From the NCBI GenBank assembly GCA_900554535.1, contig USIA01000004.1, positions 1-40,538 of the forward strand: a stretch of DNA of 40,538 nt, given 5' to 3'. Position 1 is the first letter of the stretch. Each line of letters starts with the position of its first letter. Both the position numbers and the translations under genes were made by a program. The stretch is from an uncultured Oscillospiraceae bacterium. Its GTDB lineage: Bacteria; Bacillota; Clostridia; Oscillospirales; Acutalibacteraceae. Under the pieces are notes generated by a model. That model made no database searches, was not told the origin of the DNA, and saw only the letters and a list, made by a program, of their open reading frames with translations. This document shows, piece by piece, positions 24,872 to 31,912 of the stretch.

Positions 24872-24910
24872 CTTACAAATATCTGTCTAAATTCCTTACA
24901 AATTTCTTAC
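24872..24910 (-). promoter_or_regulatory. Operator-like direct repeats upstream of the ABC exporter operon
   Basis: CTTACAAATAT (24872), CTGTCTAAATTC (24883), CTTACAAATTT (24895) and CTTAC (24906) form a repeat with a period of 11-12 bp, about one helical turn. On the coding strand this reads GTAAG-AAATTT units. Such direct repeats are typical binding sites of OmpR-family response regulators. No two-component genes lie in the window. Confidence 0.55.
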
Positions 24911-24923
24911 GATTACAATATCC

Positions 24924-25079
24924 TTACGCCAAAATATCCTTTGCTTTCCGGAATTTGTGGCGGATGAGCAGAAAACTGGCGAGGAACATCATTACGAGAT
25001 AAACCGCCAGCGAGGTAAGCTGTGCGGTTGCTCCTGCACCGATCTGAACCGCATACGCGAGCGGCGCCACGATGGTATC
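24924..25079 (-). pseudogene. 3' remnant of a third permease copy
   Basis: The last 51 codons of a permease like A/B remain (DTIVAPLAYAVQIGAGATAQ to KFRKAKDILA, then TAA), with no start or upstream part. The nucleotide match to the end of permease B (22936-23085) is close. The remnant ends abruptly against the terminator of the glycosyltransferase gene, marking a deletion junction at ~25080. Confidence 0.88.
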
Positions 25080-25080
25080 C

Positions 25081-25150
25081 AAAAAAACCGGGGCATCCGT
25101 CTCTCTTCACATAAAAGAAGAGGGACGGATGCCCCGGCTTTTCTTTTTCA
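25081..25150. terminator. Strong bidirectional terminator
   Basis: Near-perfect 21-bp stem (25088-25108 with 25117-25137, containing GGGGCATCCGTC/GACGGATGCCCC) with an 8-nt loop, flanked by A7 on the left and CTTTTCTTTTT on the right. It terminates the glycosyltransferase gene on the minus strand and works in either direction. Confidence 0.92.
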
Positions 25151-25186
25151 TTTTTAATTCAGATGCAGGCCTGACAAGGCTTTTGC

Positions 25187-26209
25187 CTATTTCTCTACAA
25201 AAGGATTTTTACGCTTGCCGTGCAGACTCCTATATAAGAATGCCGGAATGGCGGAAAGGCGCGTGTCCCAAAGGTAAGAAAATCCTCGCACAAAAGCTTC
25301 CCATGCATTTTTCGGACGGCCGTCCGGCAGGGGATCTTCTCCCCAGGGCGTATGCACTCGATTTTGCAGATAATAGGCTTTCCAGGGGGAAGTGCATTGC
25401 GGGTACCATGGCTTTGTGGGCAGGGGACCGCCAATGAAATGCAGCAGGCGCACCTGCGCGCGCTCCTCAAAAAAAGCTTCACGTGAAAAAGTTGGCTTGT
25501 CCTCACGGTTGCACCACGCCACGCTCCGCAGCGCTGCATCGGAAATACCGGCCGGCCAGTTATATCGAAGCGGAAGGCGCGCGACGCGTCTTGGTGGAAT
25601 GGCAAGATTGAGCATTGTCTGGTCACAGTAGCGCAGCTTCCGGCCACGGTGCTGCAGAACCTTCTGGCAGCGTTCCTGCAGGCCATACGTTCTGCAGTTT
25701 TCCAGATCAAACAGCAGCACGCCTGCGTTAAAGTAAAACGGCGTGGCAAAGAACGCCTCATCTGGCCCGACACATAAAAAAGGCGTACAGTCAAGGCCAG
25801 CAGCAACACAGCACCCAGTAAGATCCCATTTCCACAGCGCCTCCAAAGACCCTACACACACAACGTCCCCATCGAGCCACAAAATGCGGGAAAGCTCCGG
25901 AAATGCATCACACAGGCATGCATAAATATACTGATTGTAGCTTCCATTCCACGCGCGCAGCGAAAACTTCTCCCGTAAAGGCTTTAAGACCGTTTCTGCG
26001 AAAAGGAAGTGCACGTGTGCGTTTGGGAAATCCCGCACTGTCTGCTGCAGTTTTTCGCGTGCGGAGGCGGGGACTCCCTCACAGAGCACATACACGTCGA
26101 TGCGCGCGGCCCACGGATTTTTGCGCAGCACCGAATACATCGACGTGGCCGTCTGCGCACAATAAGACGATGTCGCACCGTATAAAAGGTTCAGATGATT
26201 TTCATCCAT
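25187..26209 (-). CDS. Glycosyltransferase family 8 protein
   Basis: 340 aa. The N-terminus MDENHLNLLYGATSSYCAQTATSMYSVLRKNP is the nucleotide-sugar fold start of GT8, and WLDGDVVCVGSLEALW contains the metal-binding DxD (Asp113, Asp115). ATPFYFNAGVLLFDLENCR and CDQTMLNLAI follow, as in LPS galactosyl/glucosyltransferase-type GT8 enzymes; LHFIGGPLPTKPW supplies the conserved HF(x)G/KPW motif. No signal or membrane helix, so it is cytoplasmic. Monocistronic with its own promoter and terminator; acceptor unknown. Confidence 0.92.
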   Translation of the reverse strand: MDENHLNLLYGATSSYCAQTATSMYSVLRKNPWAARIDVYVLCEGVPASAREKLQQTVRDFPNAHVHFLFAETVLKPLREKFSLRAWNGSYNQYIYACLCDAFPELSRILWLDGDVVCVGSLEALWKWDLTGCCVAAGLDCTPFLCVGPDEAFFATPFYFNAGVLLFDLENCRTYGLQERCQKVLQHRGRKLRYCDQTMLNLAIPPRRVARLPLRYNWPAGISDAALRSVAWCNREDKPTFSREAFFEERAQVRLLHFIGGPLPTKPWYPQCTSPWKAYYLQNRVHTPWGEDPLPDGRPKNAWEAFVRGFSYLWDTRLSAIPAFLYRSLHGKRKNPFVEK

Positions 26210-26258
26210 TGTTCGTCCCCCACGCTGTGCAAGTGTATAATTTCGTGTAGCACCTTAT

Positions 26259-26287
26259 ATACTAACATTTGACCTGTCGAAAGTCAA
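26259..26287 (-). promoter_or_regulatory. Promoter of the GT8 gene
   Basis: On the minus strand TTGACT (26287-26282), 17-bp spacer, TAGTAT (26264-26259), about 45 bp upstream of the ATG at 26209. I see nothing else in 26288-26432. Confidence 0.6.
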
Positions 26288-26432
26288 CGAAAAAGGCCAA
26301 CCAGCTGGAGGTAGGCGTTACGGGAAATGTACCTGCAAAAGCATCCTTGCATTTTTGGCGCCAGAATTGGAGGATGACAAAAATACGCTTTGAGCATTCT
26401 TTTTTATCCAATATAAGTATTATTACAGAACA

Positions 26433-26582
26433 TCAATTCCGGACTTTCTGATTCCGTGGATAATTGGCTACTTTCTGGGGTCGTTCTGCTTTTGCTTCGT
26501 TTCCTGTACTTTCCGGCATGCTTAACTGACCGGCATTTCCGCAGCCGGCCAATGCGGTAGCAATAGGCAGAATCTTTTTTAT
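26433..26582 (-). pseudogene. Truncated lipoprotein gene remnant
   Basis: Downstream of the oxidoreductase pseudogene the minus strand reads (I)KKILPIATALAGCGNAGQLSMPESTGNEAKAERPQKVANYPR and then stops. This is a lipoprotein signal peptide (lipobox LAGC) plus a short linker with nothing after it. The expected initiator ATG is ATA (26582-26580). In related Clostridia a lipoprotein-anchored flavodoxin commonly sits at this spot, so this may be its remnant (inference from memory). Confidence 0.5.
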
Positions 26583-26584
26583 GG

Positions 26585-27170
26585 TTATTGCCGCCTTTCT
26601 TCCAATGCTTTCAGCAGATAGGCCATGTTTTGTCCGAGAACGCTCATGGTATTCAGGCCCTCTCCGTCATTTTGAACGTCTCCTGCCATCTGCCCGTAAG
26701 CCATGGGCCAGTAACAGGAACCAACCACAAACATCTCCTGTAACAGAAAGAAGTGGTTCATCGCGTCCAGGGCGTTCAGTGCGCCGCCACGGCGGGCTGC
26801 GGTGACAGCTGCGCCAACCTTGTGCCGGAATAATTCTGCATTTCGGTTCATATCTGTCACCACAGAAGCACGCTCCAAAAATGCCTGCATATTGGCGGAT
26901 AGATTTGCCGTATAAACGGAAGAGGCGAGGATGATTCCATCCGCCTCTTTCATTTTATCGAAAATCTCGCGGAAATGATCTTTCCGATGGATACAGTTTT
27001 TCTGTCCAGCGCAGGCCCAGAAAGCTTTACAAAGGCGCAATGACCTGCCCAGCAAGCTATACCAGTTCCGTTTCGATGCCTGCCTTGTTCAATTCTTCAA
27101 ATACCTTGCGGACCAGAATCGCAGTATTGCCATCTTTTTTGGCACTGCTGTTAATTGCGAAAACCTTCAT
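26585..27170 (-). pseudogene. NAD(P)H-dependent flavin oxidoreductase (flavodoxin-fold), broken by a stop and a frameshift
   Basis: The gene starts with ATG at 27170 (GAGGG upstream): MKVFAINSSAKKDGNTAILV, the FMN-binding P-loop of NAD(P)H-dependent FMN reductases. After ETELV comes TAG (27057-27059) where the family has Gln (CAG). The frame continues LAGQVIAP and then shifts at CCTTTGT (~27029-27035), where one T fewer would restore CKAFWACAGQKNCIHRKDHFREIFDKMKEADGIILASSVYTANLSANMQAFLERA to the end. Two independent lesions make it a real pseudogene rather than a single sequencing slip. It lies 13 bp after the aldo/keto reductase gene. Confidence 0.88.
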
Positions 27171-27183
27171 ACTGACCCTCAGG

Positions 27184-28197
27184 TTAATACCAATCATGTT
27201 TTTCGTTCCGATCCAATGCGTTGATTCTACTCATCTCGTCCTCCGTAAGCGCAAAGCCGAACAGGTCGAGATTTTCCCGGATATGGTCGGGATTACTGGA
27301 ACCTGGGATGACGACAACACCTTTTTGCAGATTCCACCGGAGAATGACCTGCGCGGAAGTGACTCCGTGAGCCTTTGCAATGGCCGAGATGGTTTCATCT
27401 CCTAACAGTTCCGCCGTATGTCCTCTGCCGCCGAAGGGATACCAGCCTTGAACGGTAATGCCCAAGTTCTGAATATAGGGGATCACATCATTTTCCTGAT
27501 AGTAAGGGTGGATCTCATTCTGTACCAGTGCTGGGGTAATATTCACCTGGGGCAGAAATTCCTCCAGTTCCTCCACATACCAGTTGGACAGGCCGATAGA
27601 GCGAATCTTTCCATCTGCCACGGCCTGTTCCATAGCGTGGTAGGCTTCTACGTCGCCGTCTCCGGGATGGTGCAGAAGCAACATGTCGATGTACCCGATA
27701 TTCAGCGTCTCTAATGCCAGATCAATGGCCTCCTCGGCATTTGCAAACTGGCTGGGATAGAGTTTGGTGATTACAAAAATTTCCTCTCTCGGCACATCGG
27801 AATTCCGCACTGCGCGGCCGACGGCAGCTTCATTGTGGTACATATACGCCGTATCAATCAACCGCCCGCCAGCTTCCAACAGGGCAGTCACGGAATTATA
27901 GCACTCCTCGTCTGAAAGACTGTAAGTGCCCAGGCCCATGATGGGCATTTCATATCCGCTGTTTAAGGTAACGGTCTTTGTTTCAAAATCAAAGCTGCCG
28001 GGATTTTCTGATGTCTGCTCCACACCGGAAGATGCCGTATTGGGCATTTTGCTTTCGGTTCTTCCTGAATGGTTGACGTCTTTACTGGTCTGGCTTCCCG
28101 GTGCGCTGGCTGGGCCGCTGTTCTGTTCCTGCTGCCCGCATGCCGATAAGACAAATAAAAGGGCAAAGGACAGCAGCATCGTAAAGAGTCGTTTCAT
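27184..28197 (-). CDS. Aldo/keto reductase with a lipoprotein signal peptide
   Basis: 337 aa. N-terminal lipoprotein signal MKRLFTMLLSFALLFVLSACG (Cys20), then a ~50-residue S/T/P-rich linker, then a full aldo/keto reductase barrel (~residues 75-337). Tetrad candidates: Asp115 and Tyr120 in RLIDTAYMYHNEAAVG, Lys145 in VITKLYPSQ, His176/177 in LLLHHPGD; cofactor-site IPGSSNPDHIRENLDLFGF is present. Such enzymes are NADPH-dependent and normally cytoplasmic, so membrane anchoring outside the cell is puzzling. Operon with two decayed redox genes; divergent LysR regulator. RBS GGGAGG before the ATG. Confidence 0.9.
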   Translation of the reverse strand: MKRLFTMLLSFALLFVLSACGQQEQNSGPASAPGSQTSKDVNHSGRTESKMPNTASSGVEQTSENPGSFDFETKTVTLNSGYEMPIMGLGTYSLSDEECYNSVTALLEAGGRLIDTAYMYHNEAAVGRAVRNSDVPREEIFVITKLYPSQFANAEEAIDLALETLNIGYIDMLLLHHPGDGDVEAYHAMEQAVADGKIRSIGLSNWYVEELEEFLPQVNITPALVQNEIHPYYQENDVIPYIQNLGITVQGWYPFGGRGHTAELLGDETISAIAKAHGVTSAQVILRWNLQKGVVVIPGSSNPDHIRENLDLFGFALTEDEMSRINALDRNEKHDWY

Positions 28198-28209
28198 TTC
28201 GTAACCTCC

Positions 28210-28243
28210 CTTCGCGTCTATTATATCTTCGCGTCTATTATAT
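28210..28243. repeat. Perfect 17-bp tandem duplication in the AKR leader
   Basis: CTTCGCGTCTATTATAT occurs at 28210-28226 and again at 28227-28243, between the promoter -10 and the RBS of the aldo/keto reductase gene. Each copy contains an ATATAAT on the minus strand, so a second -10 element may have been created. Confidence 0.85.
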
Positions 28244-28272
28244 ATTATAAATGTACCCTTTTGATATGTCTA
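28244..28272 (-). promoter_or_regulatory. Promoter of the aldo/keto reductase operon
   Basis: Minus strand TAGACA (28272-28267), 17-bp spacer, TATAAT (28249-28244). Confidence 0.55.
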
Positions 28273-28290
28273 ATATTTATATTTCATATC

Positions 28291-28328
28291 GTGATATTCT
28301 TGACAAAAATATCACTCCCGGCTATACT
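28291..28328 (+). promoter_or_regulatory. LysR promoter overlapped by a palindromic operator
   Basis: TTGACA (28300-28305), 17-bp spacer, TATACT (28323-28328) drive the LysR gene. A perfect inverted repeat GTGATATT (28291-28298) - 9 nt - AATATCAC (28308-28315) straddles the -35. It fits the T-N11-A LysR-box form and suggests self-repression and control of the divergent reductase. Confidence 0.7.
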
Positions 28329-28360
28329 GATTGCATCTGACGTGCAAGGAGAAGCTGGCA

Positions 28361-29248
28361 ATGGAGATTCGTGTTTTGCGCTATTTCTTGGAGATAGCAA
28401 GAGCCGGAAACATGTCACGAGCAGCAGAAGCGCTCCATGTTTCACAGCCCACTCTATCAAAGCAGATGAAGAATCTGGAGCAGGAGCTTGGGAAAAAACT
28501 CTTTAGCAGAGGCAGTACCGGCCTCAGTTTAACGGACGAAGGAATGCTTCTCCGAAAACGGGCGGAAGATATTTTGGACATGGTGAATAAGACAGCCGAG
28601 GAGTTTATGGAGCTTGACAACATTCCCGGCGGCGAGGTACACATTGGCTGTGCAGAATCCCATCAAATTAAATATCTGGCGCGGACGATTAAGATATTGA
28701 AAGAAAAGTATCCCTTATTCCGTTACCATCTCACCAGTGGAAATACAGAACAGGTGGTGGAACGGTTGGATAGAGGGTTAATAGACTTTGCCGTAATTGC
28801 AGAACCACCCAATATTTCTAAATATAACCACTTGGAAATTCCTGAAACAAACACCTGGGGGCTCGTGATGAAAAAGGACGATGCCCTTGCAAAAAAAGAC
28901 CGCATACGCATTAATGACCTAACCGGCCTTGAACTGATTTGCTCTGCACAAGGGATGAAATTTGATATTGCGAGATGGTGTGGAGAAAAGGCGGATATGC
29001 TAAATCTTTCCGGCACGGTAAACCTTGCTTATAACGGCTCTGTTTTTGTCAAAGAAGGGCTTGGATATATGCTCTCTTTTGATCATCTGGTGGATACAGG
29101 AACCGATAGTGAACTGTGTTTCCGCCCGTTAGAGCCTCCCTTGAAGACGAAAATGTTTGTTATTTGGAAAAAATACCAGATATTTACGCCAATTGCAGAA
29201 TTGCTGTTAGACGAATTGAAGGACCAATTATATATAGGCAAGGCATAA
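28361..29248 (+). CDS. LysR-family transcriptional regulator
   Basis: 295 aa from MEIRVLRYFLEIARAGNMSRAAEALHVSQPTLSKQMKNLEQELGKKLF, a canonical LysR winged helix-turn-helix (residues ~1-60). An effector-binding domain follows (GEVHIGCAESHQIKYLARTIKILKEKYPLFRYHLTSGNTEQVVERLDRGLIDFAVI). The start at 28361 is set by AAGGAG upstream. It diverges from the lipoprotein aldo/keto reductase operon, the likely target. A perfect-stem terminator begins at its stop codon. Confidence 0.93.
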   Translation: MEIRVLRYFLEIARAGNMSRAAEALHVSQPTLSKQMKNLEQELGKKLFSRGSTGLSLTDEGMLLRKRAEDILDMVNKTAEEFMELDNIPGGEVHIGCAESHQIKYLARTIKILKEKYPLFRYHLTSGNTEQVVERLDRGLIDFAVIAEPPNISKYNHLEIPETNTWGLVMKKDDALAKKDRIRINDLTGLELICSAQGMKFDIARWCGEKADMLNLSGTVNLAYNGSVFVKEGLGYMLSFDHLVDTGTDSELCFRPLEPPLKTKMFVIWKKYQIFTPIAELLLDELKDQLYIGKA

Positions 29249-29287
29249 AAAGAGCTACCTGACTTTCCAAAAATCAGGTAGCTCTTT
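29249..29287 (+). terminator. Hairpin terminator of the LysR gene
   Basis: Perfect 14-bp stem AAAGAGCTACCTGA (29249-29262) with TCAGGTAGCTCTTT (29274-29287), beginning right after the TAA. Confidence 0.85.
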
Positions 29288-29345
29288 GCCACAATGTCAA
29301 GTGGTAAATTCAAAGTTTGATATTAAGATGTTTGAGGCAAATTTC

Positions 29346-29401
29346 TTGACAAATAAATTGATTTGCCCGATAATATGAGATACAGATACCCCTAGCGGTA
29401 T
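29346..29401 (+). promoter_or_regulatory. csoR promoter with ATACC-N6-GGTAT operator
   Basis: TTGACA (29346-29351), 17-bp spacer, GATAAT (29369-29374). ATACC-CCTAGC-GGTAT at 29386-29401 lies over the transcription start and matches the two operators before the ATPase gene in layout. The form resembles known CsoR sites (inverted TACCC-type arms). Confidence 0.75.
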
Positions 29402-29418
29402 AAGGGAGGTGAAGGCTC

Positions 29419-29694
29419 ATGAAACAATGTATGGATGCAGATAATCTTCATCGCCGTCTAAAAAAAATCATCGGACAGGTACAAGCGATTGACCGTATGG
29501 TTGATGAAGATATTCCTTGCGAAGACATCCTTGCACAGATAAATGCAGCGAAATCTGCACTTCACAAAGTAGGACAGGTTGTTCTGGAGGGGCATATCAA
29601 GCACTGTGTCAGAGATGGAATTGAACATGGCGATGCCGATAAAACGATTGCAAATTTTACAAAAGCCGTGGAGCGTTTTGCGAACATGAACTAA
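29419..29694 (+). CDS. csoR: CsoR-family metal-sensing repressor
   Basis: 91 aa, all-helical DUF156 family. The Cu(I) ligand set is present with family spacing: Cys34 (DIPCEDIL), His59 and Cys63 (LEGHIKHC), i.e. C-x24-H-x3-C as in characterised CsoR copper sensors, rather than the formaldehyde-sensing FrmR or nickel-sensing RcnR pattern. CsoR binds operators as a tetramer and is released by Cu(I). RBS GGGAGGTG; own terminator. It most likely represses itself and the P-type ATPase gene downstream, since all three operators have the same architecture. Confidence 0.93.
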   Translation: MKQCMDADNLHRRLKKIIGQVQAIDRMVDEDIPCEDILAQINAAKSALHKVGQVVLEGHIKHCVRDGIEHGDADKTIANFTKAVERFANMN

Positions 29695-29705
29695 ATATTT
29701 ACAGG

Positions 29706-29740
29706 AAACCAGCCTCAATCGTCAGGCTGGTTTTTATTTT
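29706..29740 (+). terminator. Terminator after csoR
   Basis: AACCAGCCT (29707-29715) pairs with AGGCTGGTT (29724-29732), followed by a T-rich tail to 29740. Confidence 0.88.
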
Positions 29741-29744
29741 GTCC

Positions 29745-29795
29745 TTGACAACCCATACCTGCATGGGTATAATAAACATATACCCATATAGGTAT
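29745..29795 (+). promoter_or_regulatory. Metal ATPase promoter with two CsoR-type operators
   Basis: TTGACA (29745-29750), 17-bp spacer, TATAAT (29768-29773). Operator 1, ATACC-TGCATG-GGTAT (29755-29770), lies in the spacer and touches the -10. Operator 2, ATACC-CATATA-GGTAT (29780-29795), covers the start region. Both share ATACC-N6-GGTAT with the csoR operator. Confidence 0.8.
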
Positions 29796-29815
29796 AGAAA
29801 AGGAGGGATTATGCC

Positions 29816-31690
29816 TTGAAAAAATTAGAAGAATTTCTGGAATGGGGAGGTGTAAAAAAAGATGTAACCTTCTTGATTTTGTCTGGAATCGCACTGCTGG
29901 CCAGCCTTTTGAACATCGAATTATTTCATGTTGATTTGGCGTGGGTAGCAATTATTTTGTGTGGTATTCCTATCATTCTGGAAGCGATCATTGGACTTGT
30001 CACAAAATTTGATATTAAAGCAGATGTCCTTGTTTCTCTCGCACTGATTGCGTCTGTCATAATCGGCGAAATTTTTGCCGCCGGTGAGGTCGCGTTTATC
30101 ATGCAGCTAGGCGGCCTTCTTGAAGATTTAACGGTTGCAAAGGCCAGAGCCGGTATCGAAAAACTGGTTCACCTGACACCACGGACGGCACGCCGTATAT
30201 CTGATGAGAAGGAAACCATCATTCCTGCTGAACAAGTACAAATCGGCGATACTCTGAGGGTGCTTCCCGGAGAAACAATCCCTGTTGACGGCACGATTTT
30301 ATCCGGCCAGACCTCCATCAATCAGGCTGTTATGACGGGTGAATCCCTTCCGGTTGATAAAGGTGCCGGAGACAGTGTTTCCAGCGGAACTGTCAATCAG
30401 TTCGGTTCCTTTGATATGAAGGCCACAAAGGTCGGTGATGACAGTTCGATTCAGCGTATGATAAAACTGGTACAATCCGTTGATGCAGACAAAGCAAAAA
30501 TTGTCGGGATTGCAGACCGTTGGGCAACGTGGATCGTTGTGATTGCCCTTTCAGCCGCTGCTTTGACATGGCTCATCAGCGGGCAGATCATCCGGGCTGT
30601 AACGATTTTGGTTGTCTTTTGTCCTTGTGCGCTTGTTCTGGCTACGCCTACAGCGATCATGGCAGCTATTGGCAATGCCACAAAGCATGGCTTTCTGGTT
30701 CGGGAAGGCGATGCTCTTGAGCGGCTTGCAGAGGTATCAAAAATCACGTTTGATAAAACCGGCACCCTCACCTATGGAACCCCAAAGGTGGTTGCAGTAA
30801 AAAGTTTCTGCCCTGCCTGGACAGAGCAATCGCTTTTCCGGCTCACAGCCAGTGCGGAACAGCGTTCAGAACATCCATTAGGGAAAGCAATCGTGGCCAG
30901 CTATAAACAACAATATCGAGATGGGCTGCAAATGCCGGATCAGTTTCATATGATACCGGGACAAGGAATCTCAGCAAAGGTAGACGCCTATGAAGTTGCG
31001 GCTGGCAATCTGGAATTACTCTCTGCAAAGCAAATTGATTTACCTGACAGTATGCGGGAGGAAGCGGCATCTTACCTGGCAAACGGAAGCACGATAACCT
31101 ATGTTGCCGTCTCAAACAAAGCGATTGGCTTCATCGCCTTGTCGGATACGCTGCGGCAGGATGCTTCTGATACGATTACCCATATCAGGGAAACAAATGT
31201 TACTCCTGTATTATTAACCGGCGATAATGAAAAAGCAGCAGGATATATGGCAAAGCAACTCGGCATCCAAGAGGTTTTCGCAGGCTGTTTGCCGGAGGAC
31301 AAGCTAAAACATATTGAAGATTTCCAAAACAATGGGAATCATGTCTGCATGATTGGAGATGGCATCAATGATGCTCCGGCATTAAAGAAAGCATATGTAG
31401 GAATTGCCATGGGCGGAATTGGAAGTGATATTGCAGTCGATGCGGCAGATATTGCACTCATCAATGATAAAATCAGCGAACTTCCCCATCTTCTTCTCCT
31501 GGCTAAACGGATGATGGTTACAATTAAATGTAATCTCACCTTTTCCATGACCTTGAATTTTATCGCCATTATTCTCGCTATTACAGGTATATTAAACCCT
31601 GTTATCGGTGCGCTTGTTCATAATGCCGGTTCGGTTCTTGTAATCATAAATTCTGCATTTTTGTTAAATTGGAGGAAAAAAAGAAAATGA
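29816..31690 (+). CDS. Heavy-metal-translocating P1B-type ATPase without an N-terminal metal-binding domain
   Basis: 624 aa. Landmarks: MTGES (173-177), membrane CPC (269-271), phosphorylation motif DKTGT (Asp313), SEHPLG (351-356) and GDGIND hinge. Start is TTG at 29816; the ATG five bases earlier opens only two codons. There is no HMA or His-rich domain. The last helices read TLNFIAIILAITG and HNAGSVLVIINS, which differ from the MxxSS helix of classical CopA, so the metal (Cu, or another ion) is not certain despite control by a CsoR with a Cu(I) ligand set. It exports metal across the membrane. Confidence 0.92.
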   Translation: MKKLEEFLEWGGVKKDVTFLILSGIALLASLLNIELFHVDLAWVAIILCGIPIILEAIIGLVTKFDIKADVLVSLALIASVIIGEIFAAGEVAFIMQLGGLLEDLTVAKARAGIEKLVHLTPRTARRISDEKETIIPAEQVQIGDTLRVLPGETIPVDGTILSGQTSINQAVMTGESLPVDKGAGDSVSSGTVNQFGSFDMKATKVGDDSSIQRMIKLVQSVDADKAKIVGIADRWATWIVVIALSAAALTWLISGQIIRAVTILVVFCPCALVLATPTAIMAAIGNATKHGFLVREGDALERLAEVSKITFDKTGTLTYGTPKVVAVKSFCPAWTEQSLFRLTASAEQRSEHPLGKAIVASYKQQYRDGLQMPDQFHMIPGQGISAKVDAYEVAAGNLELLSAKQIDLPDSMREEAASYLANGSTITYVAVSNKAIGFIALSDTLRQDASDTITHIRETNVTPVLLTGDNEKAAGYMAKQLGIQEVFAGCLPEDKLKHIEDFQNNGNHVCMIGDGINDAPALKKAYVGIAMGGIGSDIAVDAADIALINDKISELPHLLLLAKRMMVTIKCNLTFSMTLNFIAIILAITGILNPVIGALVHNAGSVLVIINSAFLLNWRKKRK

Positions 31691-31860
31691 TTGTTGCTAT
31701 TATTGCAGTTCTAATCGGCCTTTTGCTAATCGGTGCTGGTGGATATTACTTTATTAAGGAAAAAAGTGATAAAGACTCTCGAAAAATTTATATGATAACG
31801 ATGCTGATTGGAGTAATTATTGTAATCGGTGCATTAGTTAAAATTTTTTTGTTTAGGTAA
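31687..31860 (+). CDS. Small two-helix membrane protein coupled to the metal ATPase
   Basis: 57 aa, MIVAIIAVLIGLLLIGAGGYYFIKEKSDKDSRKIYMITMLIGVIIVIGALVKIFLFR. Two membrane helices are joined by a short charged loop. The ATG overlaps the ATPase TGA (ATGA), a translational coupling that suggests an accessory subunit. No known family recognised. Confidence 0.75.
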   Translation: MIVAIIAVLIGLLLIGAGGYYFIKEKSDKDSRKIYMITMLIGVIIVIGALVKIFLFR

Positions 31861-31868
31861 TACATATC

Positions 31869-31905
31869 AAAAAAGCCCCATCCCTCAATGGTTGAGAGAT
31901 GGGGC
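31869..31905 (-). terminator. Terminator of the recombinase gene at the left end of the mobile element
   Basis: 14-bp stem with one mismatch (31875-31888 with 31892-31905; GCCCCATC/GATGGGGC ends), 3-nt loop, then TTTTTT on the minus strand, 8 bp beyond the recombinase stop. Confidence 0.88.
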
Positions 31906-31912
31906 AAACTGT

